Assembly: GCF_009711475.1 (NCBI RefSeq)
Contig: NZ_SMMD01000844.1
Location: forward strand, 1-10,925
Direction: 5' to 3'
Source: Fulvivirga aurantia
GTDB lineage: Bacteria > Bacteroidota > Bacteroidia > Cytophagales > Cyclobacteriaceae
Length of the DNA: 10,925 nt
Shown: piece after piece, positions 6,994 to 10,925 of the stretch
Layout: the number at the start of each line of letters is the position of its first letter
How positions within the stretch are numbered: the first letter of the stretch is position 1
The notes under the pieces: generated by a model
What the model saw: the letters and a program-made list of their open reading frames with translations, nothing else
The model's database searches: none
Told to the model about the DNA's origin: nothing
Translations under genes and position numbers: made by a program

Positions 6994-8319
6994 ATGCTGA
7001 GAAATTTTAGACTTAATATCATCTTCAGAGTGCTGCTGCTTACCGGTGTGCTGGCTGCATTTGTGTACCTCATTTTTGTGGCACACAACTACCTGCGTAG
7101 CATGTACATATTGGTGCTCCTTAGTCTACTCATAGCCGAGCTCATTTGGTACGTAGAGCGCACTAATCGGGATTTCACTTCTTTTCTCACCTCTCTCCTG
7201 CAAGACGATTTCACCACTACATTTTCTGACAAGAATAAAGGAGCTTCTTTTAGAAACATGTATCAGACCTTCAATGCTATAACCAGAAAATTTAAAAAGA
7301 TAAGCTTTGAAAAACAGGCCCAGTACATCTATCTGGAAACATTGGTTGAACACGTAAATGTCGGCATCATCAGTTTTGACCAAAATGAGCGCGTACACCT
7401 GATGAATAATGCCATGAAAGGCCTCCTCGGCAAAACGTCTTTTCTATACCTTAAAAGCCTCGAAACCGTTAACAATGAGCTGCTACATACGCTACGCAAT
7501 ATTGCCCCCGGAGATCAAAAACTACTGAATGTAAAGATTAACAACAACCTGCTGCAACTGGCGATCTATGCCTCAGCTTTCAAAATTGAAGACAAAACGT
7601 ACAAACTCATTTCGTTGCAAAACATTAAAAACGAACTGGAAAATAATGAACTGGACGCCTGGAAAAAGCTAATCCGTGTACTGACACACGAAATTATGAA
7701 CTCCGTGACACCCATCAGCTCGCTTACAGATACGTTGGTGCAAATGGTACAAACTGATCGTAAAGACCAACCCGACACGCAAGTGCTGAGCAAGGTCTCC
7801 CAAGGGCTTGAAGCCATAAAATCTAGGAGTGAAGGTTTGCAATCATTCACCGAGGCTTATAAAACGCTCACCCGTATACCTACTCCATCTTTTGTGGAAG
7901 TAGACTTACCAAAACTTTTAGAGCGAGTACAGCTACTTTTGGCCCACGAGCTCGACAACATTAATATCACGATTGCGCATAGCGATAGAAAAATAAAAGC
8001 CATTGCTGACCCTGCCCTGCTGGAGCAAGTCATCATCAATATTCTCAAAAACGCTAAAGAGGCGATGGTCCAAACTCCTGAACCTAGCATATCGATCTCA
8101 GTACACAGGCAGGAGCGTATTGTTATTATGATTACAGATAATGGTCCGGGTATCGAGCAGGAGAAAATGGATAAGATTTTCATTCCTTTTTTCACTACAA
8201 AAAGCAATGGGTCGGGTATTGGTTTGGCGCTCAGCAGAGAAATCATGCGGTTGCACAATGGCAGTATATACGTAAAATCTCAGGAGGGTGCCGGCACGAC
8301 TTTCACACTTACGATTTAG
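6994..8319 (+). CDS. Membrane sensor histidine kinase with minimal external loop
   Basis: This 441-residue kinase is probably the partner of the regulator encoded 2 nt upstream. Two helices (about 12-30 and 37-54) are joined by only some six residues, so there is no extracytoplasmic sensor domain. A cytoplasmic PAS-like region follows (about 105-210; VEHVNVGIISFDQNERVHLMN). The dimerisation and phospho-acceptor helix reads LIRVLTHEIMNSVTPI with His232. The catalytic domain has an N box around Asn353 (LKNAKEA), DNGPGI at 382-387, an F-box-like IPFFTTK and GSGIGLAL at 406-413. All residues needed for autophosphorylation and transfer are present, and the layout is NtrB-like. It should phosphorylate Asp56 of the regulator. 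A tiny loop next to FtsX-type permeases recalls the intramembrane-sensing BceS/LiaS kinases, but that link is inference. Confidence 0.94.
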   Translation: MLRNFRLNIIFRVLLLTGVLAAFVYLIFVAHNYLRSMYILVLLSLLIAELIWYVERTNRDFTSFLTSLLQDDFTTTFSDKNKGASFRNMYQTFNAITRKFKKISFEKQAQYIYLETLVEHVNVGIISFDQNERVHLMNNAMKGLLGKTSFLYLKSLETVNNELLHTLRNIAPGDQKLLNVKINNNLLQLAIYASAFKIEDKTYKLISLQNIKNELENNELDAWKKLIRVLTHEIMNSVTPISSLTDTLVQMVQTDRKDQPDTQVLSKVSQGLEAIKSRSEGLQSFTEAYKTLTRIPTPSFVEVDLPKLLERVQLLLAHELDNINITIAHSDRKIKAIADPALLEQVIINILKNAKEAMVQTPEPSISISVHRQERIVIMITDNGPGIEQEKMDKIFIPFFTTKSNGSGIGLALSREIMRLHNGSIYVKSQEGAGTTFTLTI

Positions 8320-8342
8320 CACCTTTCTATTTTATGAAAGTG
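8320..8342. terminator. Weak hairpin between convergent genes
   Basis: The 27-bp gap between the convergent kinase and DUF3052-like genes contains CTTTC (8323-8327) and GAAAG (8336-8340) around an AT-only loop. CA/TG outside a bulged C extends the stem. It is placed where a bidirectional terminator would be expected, but the stem is short and no real T-run follows on either strand. Confidence 0.22.
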
Positions 8343-8346
8343 GAAA

Positions 8347-8748
8347 TCACCGGTCTTTGATACGAAACATAAATTTGAGGCCAGACCAGGTCTCGTCTAC
8401 CGCACACACTTTTACATCTACCAAACCTGCCTCAAGACCAAGGTGCCGCACTATATTGCCATCGATATCGCAGGCTACTTTGGCAGATTTCTTAGGCCAG
8501 GAAACCCATAACATCCCCGTTTTACTCAATCTTTCTTTCAGAAAAGGGAGTTGCGCTTTTAACTCTTTATGACTCGTAGTGAAAAAGTGGATGAAGTCAA
8601 CCTCTGAGGTGCTAAAATCGACCTCAGTGATGTCTGGTAATTCCTCAAATAATGAGAAATAAGTATCTGGTTGGTTGATAAAAAGCACTTTATCCCCTGC
8701 TTTGATTCCCAGTTTTTTAGCCAGTGGTGTTTTGGAATAGCCACTCAT
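8347..8748 (-). CDS. DUF3052-like small protein
   Basis: This is a 133-residue soluble protein without signal peptide or membrane helix. It begins SGYSKTPLAKKLGIKAGDKV and contains the block LWVSWPKKSAK (about 85-95) and the ending AVDETWSGLKFMFRIKD. These match, from memory, the conserved N-terminus, WPKK and DETWSGL blocks of the DUF3052 family, whose biochemical role is not known. Length is normal for the family. It stands alone on the minus strand, converging with the kinase gene and diverging from the membrane protein at 8976. The ATG at 8748 follows a run of A residues. No link with the two-component system is shown. Confidence 0.85.
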   Translation of the reverse strand: MSGYSKTPLAKKLGIKAGDKVLFINQPDTYFSLFEELPDITEVDFSTSEVDFIHFFTTSHKELKAQLPFLKERLSKTGMLWVSWPKKSAKVACDIDGNIVRHLGLEAGLVDVKVCAVDETWSGLKFMFRIKDR

Positions 8749-8864
8749 CTTTTTTTATTCAAATTAGCCAAGAATACCAATATTGTAAAATGATAGATAT
8801 GAAAGCCTTTGGTTGAAGTATTTTTTTGAGTGAAAACAGCTCCAGGGAACTGTAGCGTTAACCC

Positions 8865-8910
8865 GTAATTATCACCATTTAAAAACTGAAATAACGTATT
8901 ATCACATTTT
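8865..8910. repeat. Imperfect direct repeat in a divergent promoter region
   Basis: GTAATTATCACCATTT (8865-8880) and GTATTATCACATTTT (8896-8910) share the core ATTATCAC, with cores exactly 30 bp apart, close to three helical turns. They lie in the 227-bp gap between divergent genes, about 65-110 bp before the membrane-protein start. Repeated half-sites on the same DNA face suggest an operator, but AT-rich intergenic DNA produces such repeats by chance. Confidence 0.3.
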
Positions 8911-8913
8911 GCA

Positions 8914-8927
8914 AATTACCAGTAATT
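8914..8927. promoter_or_regulatory. Palindrome, possible operator
   Basis: AATTAC-CA-GTAATT is a perfect 6-2-6 dyad located 49 bp before the membrane-protein ATG. Its half-site GTAATT also occurs at 8865-8870. It could bind a dimeric repressor of the plus-strand gene. No recognisable -33/-7 promoter is seen beside it, so the role is uncertain. Confidence 0.3.
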
Positions 8928-8975
8928 AAAAGCTAATCCTCAATTATCTTAACCACGCAAAACAACAACAACACC

Positions 8976-9452
8976 ATGTCTACAAAAAACACCGCACTAC
9001 TTATCGGGGGCTCATTGAGTGCTTTAGCCTCAATTACTCATGTATTTATAGTTATTGGCGGGCCCGATTGGTACCGATTTTTTGGTGCCGGTGAGGGCCT
9101 TGCTCAACTTGCTGCCAACGGATCTAACTATCCGGCTATGCTCACCTCTGGTATAGCAGCGATACTCGCCACCTGGGCTTTGTACGCTTTTTCCGGAGCT
9201 GGTATTATACGCAAATTGCCCTTGTTAAAACCTGCACTCGTGCTCATTTCTTTCATTTTTATGAGTCGGGCGCTTTTTGGCATACCTGCTACCCATTTGG
9301 TTGATGATCCTTACATGAAAGAGCTGGCAGATAAGCCCGTTTTTATGCTTGTGAGCTCTGTGATTTGTTTAGCCATAGGCCTGTGTTATAGCGTAGGCAC
9401 CTGGAAATTATTTCAGCGAAAGCGAAATAAAACCACGCTTAAATCTGTTTAA
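8976..9452 (+). CDS. Small four-helix membrane protein of unknown function
   Basis: This 158-residue protein has four predicted hydrophobic segments, at about residues 7-27, 54-75, 86-104 and 123-144. The first loop carries the conserved-looking block GGPDWYRFFGAGEG (about 28-41), and the fourth helix ends before a basic tail WKLFQRKRNKTTLK, which suggests a cytoplasmic C-terminus. I recall similar uncharacterised inner-membrane proteins with the DWYRFFGAGE block in other bacteria, but I know no function. The ATG follows a CAACAACAACACC leader like those of the permeases. It lies 46 bp before the lipoprotein gene and may be cotranscribed with it. Confidence 0.85.
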   Translation: MSTKNTALLIGGSLSALASITHVFIVIGGPDWYRFFGAGEGLAQLAANGSNYPAMLTSGIAAILATWALYAFSGAGIIRKLPLLKPALVLISFIFMSRALFGIPATHLVDDPYMKELADKPVFMLVSSVICLAIGLCYSVGTWKLFQRKRNKTTLKSV

Positions 9453-9476
9453 CCTAAAAGATTTGCAACTTTAGGT
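9452..9476. repeat. Short hairpin between membrane protein and lipoprotein genes
   Basis: ACCTAAA (9452-9458) and TTTAGGT (9470-9476) form a perfect 7-bp stem with an 11-nt loop, starting at the last base of the membrane-protein stop codon. No T-run follows, so it may be only a weak terminator or an RNA-processing site. It is the only structure in the short gap before the lipoprotein ATG. Confidence 0.3.
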
Positions 9477-9498
9477 CTACTAAATAGGTATTACTACT

Positions 9499-9996
9499 AT
9501 GCGTTACATTTCACTCTTACTGCTTTTGGCGCTGAGCGCTTGCGACAAAGACTCAGACACACCCAGTATCTATACCGACAACGAAGTTACTTATGTGTTA
9601 GAGCCGGGTTCTGAGTTTCCGATTGCCGGCACGGCTGTGTTTAAGGAGCGCACCAACGGTGACCTGGAGGTAATCATACAGCTCACCGGTACTGATGGTG
9701 CCATCGAGCACCCTACGCATTTACATTATGGGGACATATCAACCCCGGATGCCGAAATGGCTCTGGCACTAAATCCTGTAAAGGGAGAAACCGGGCAGAG
9801 CATTACCATCTTTAACCAATTGATTGACGAAACCTCTTTTGGTTATGAAGAATTGCAGGCTTTTGATGGCCATATAAAAGTGCATCAGGATGGTGGGCCC
9901 AATAAGCAGGTAATACTGGCCTATGGCAACGTGGGCAGTTCTGCAAAATCGCAAAACAACGGTCGGGTAGAAATCGCAGTTTGCAAAAGTGAATAA
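9499..9996 (+). CDS. Lipoprotein with a CHRD-like domain
   Basis: This 165-residue protein starts with a short signal peptide and the lipobox LSAC, so Cys15 should be lipidated after cleavage by signal peptidase II. The next residues, DKDSD, are strongly acidic, resembling the lipoprotein export signals that send Bacteroidota lipoproteins to the cell surface. The mature part looks like a beta-sandwich. The segment GTAVFKERTNGDLEVIIQLTG, HPTHLHYGDI and a later HIKVHQ block recall CHRD-domain proteins, in which conserved His residues follow a similar strand pattern. This assignment is tentative and the function unknown. Its last 8 nt overlap the start of the acetyltransferase gene, so the two are probably translated together. 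Confidence 0.85.
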   Translation: MRYISLLLLLALSACDKDSDTPSIYTDNEVTYVLEPGSEFPIAGTAVFKERTNGDLEVIIQLTGTDGAIEHPTHLHYGDISTPDAEMALALNPVKGETGQSITIFNQLIDETSFGYEELQAFDGHIKVHQDGGPNKQVILAYGNVGSSAKSQNNGRVEIAVCKSE

Positions 9997-10519
9997 CACA
10001 CAGGCGCAGGTACTCATTACCACTGATCGTTTACACCTCAGCCTGCTGGAAGCACAACCCGATGCGGCTTTTATATATGAGCTACTCAACTCACCCGGTT
10101 GGAAAACCTTTATTGGCGACCGCAAGGTGCATAGTGTAGAAGAAGCACAAAACTACATCAGCACACGACTGGCCAGCAGCTACTTAAAACATGGTTTTGG
10201 ACTTTATAAAGTGGCCTTAAAAGATGGTACCCCTCTCGGAATTTGTGGTTTGCTCAAGCGCGACCATTTACTTAATGTAGACATTGGCTATGCCATGTTG
10301 CCACAGCATGAAGGCCAGGGTTACACCTACGAAGCTGCACAAGCCACGCTGAAATATGCCAAAGACACCCTCGGCTTTGAGGTGGTATTGGGAATTACCG
10401 ATACGGAAAACACCGCTTCACAAAAATTATTAGAAAAACTGGGCTTTCGCTTTGTGAAAAGTGGTTTTTTAGAAGACTTTGAGGGAGAAAGTATGGTTTA
10501 CGAAATACGACTAACATAA
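9989..10519 (+). CDS. GNAT-family N-acetyltransferase (RimJ/RimL-like)
   Basis: This 176-residue cytoplasmic enzyme should transfer an acetyl group from acetyl-CoA to an amine on a protein or small molecule. It starts with the usual ITTDRLHLSLL strand. It carries the helix region HSVEEAQNYI, the core strands GLYKVALKDGTPLGICGL and VDIGYAML, the acetyl-CoA loop PQHEGQGYTYEAA (variant of Q/R-x-x-G-x-G/A) and the terminal NTASQKLLEKLGF, all as in the Acetyltransf_3 group. The start is GTG at 9989, inside the end of the lipoprotein gene. No ATG lies near the conserved N-terminus, so GTG is the only sensible start and indicates translational coupling. The hydrolase gene begins one base after its stop. 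The substrate cannot be predicted. Confidence 0.92.
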   Translation: MNNTQAQVLITTDRLHLSLLEAQPDAAFIYELLNSPGWKTFIGDRKVHSVEEAQNYISTRLASSYLKHGFGLYKVALKDGTPLGICGLLKRDHLLNVDIGYAMLPQHEGQGYTYEAAQATLKYAKDTLGFEVVLGITDTENTASQKLLEKLGFRFVKSGFLEDFEGESMVYEIRLT

Positions 10520-10520
10520 C

Positions 10521-10925
10521 ATGACTAAACTAAGAGACAAGAAACCCGCACTACTACTGGTAGACATACAAAAAGGATTTGAAGACGAAGAATTCTGGGG
10601 TGGCAACCGCAACAATAAAGATTGTGAGCTGAAGTGCCAGTCGATTTTACACGCCTGGCGAGCGGCTGGCTTGCCTGTATTTCATGTCATTCACAGCTCG
10701 CAAAATCCTCAATCTAAACTGCACAAAACCCACCCGGGCTTTGAGATAAAAGATGAGGTAAAGCCGCTTGATAATGAACCCGTACTCATTAAAAATGTAA
10801 ACAGCGCTTTCATAGGCACCGACTTAAAGGAGCGTCTGGATGCACAAAACATAAAAACCGTGGTAGTGGTAGGCATGACCACCAACCACTGCATCTCAAC
10901 CACCGTGCGCATGGCTGCCAACCTT
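10521..10925 (+). CDS. Isochorismatase-like cysteine hydrolase, 3' end missing
   Basis: The first 135 codons are present and the frame is still open at the window edge; family members are usually about 180-210 residues. The protein opens with KPALLLVDIQKGF, giving catalytic Asp15. Lys91 in LIKNVNSAFIGTDL and Cys124 in GMTTNHCISTTVRMA complete the Asp-Lys-Cys triad of the family, and the peptide before the Cys matches the usual cis-peptide loop. Such enzymes hydrolyse amides, nicotinamide-type substrates or isochorismate; presence of the Cys favours an amidohydrolase over a true isochorismatase. The ATG is one base after the acetyltransferase stop, so the lipoprotein, acetyltransferase and hydrolase genes form one operon. 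The exact substrate is unknown. Confidence 0.92.
   Translation, partial: MTKLRDKKPALLLVDIQKGFEDEEFWGGNRNNKDCELKCQSILHAWRAAGLPVFHVIHSSQNPQSKLHKTHPGFEIKDEVKPLDNEPVLIKNVNSAFIGTDLKERLDAQNIKTVVVVGMTTNHCISTTVRMAANL

Noticed and set aside
1..10925. CRISPR arrays, tRNA or rRNA genes, insertion sequences, phage genes
   Set aside because: No repeat-spacer pattern, cloverleaf-like sequence, transposase or terminal inverted repeats were seen on either strand.

Overview
The window looks like chromosomal DNA of a Bacteroidota member, probably Cytophagales-like (inference; no 16S or other marker is present). The grounds are moderate GC, absence of clear Shine-Dalgarno sites with A-rich 'CAACAACA' leaders in front of several starts, tandem ~800-residue MacB/FtsX permeases of the type abundant in this phylum, and a lipoprotein with an acidic stretch after the lipidated Cys.

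Layout. 1-392 has no secure gene but holds a strong inverted repeat and a possible decayed small peptide gene. 393-5304 (minus strand) carries two full-length FtsX-type ABC permeases. In the 136-bp gap between them is a short in-frame peptide matching the usual C-terminal end of such permeases, probably the stump of a lost third copy. 5305-5620 is a divergent control region. 5621-8319 (plus strand) is a two-component operon: an NtrC-type sigma-54 activator followed 2 nt later by a membrane histidine kinase. 8347-8748 (minus) is a DUF3052-like protein. 8976-9452 (plus) is a small four-helix membrane protein. 9499-10925 (plus) is a tightly packed lipoprotein, GNAT acetyltransferase and isochorismatase-like hydrolase set; the hydrolase runs off the window end.

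How it fits together. The best-supported system is a sigma-54 circuit. Upstream of the permease pair, on the minus strand, is a near-consensus -24/-12 element (5341-5357), 37-53 bp from the start codon. About 60-105 bp further upstream lie three copies of AACTGYCCA (5416-5460), two direct and one inverted, where an enhancer site would be expected. The divergent neighbour encodes exactly the class of activator that such a layout needs. The kinase has two membrane helices joined by only a few residues, so it lacks an obvious outside sensor. The permeases carry large extracytoplasmic domains, which suggests (inference) a permease-linked or intramembrane sensing arrangement. No ATPase or membrane-fusion partner is visible.
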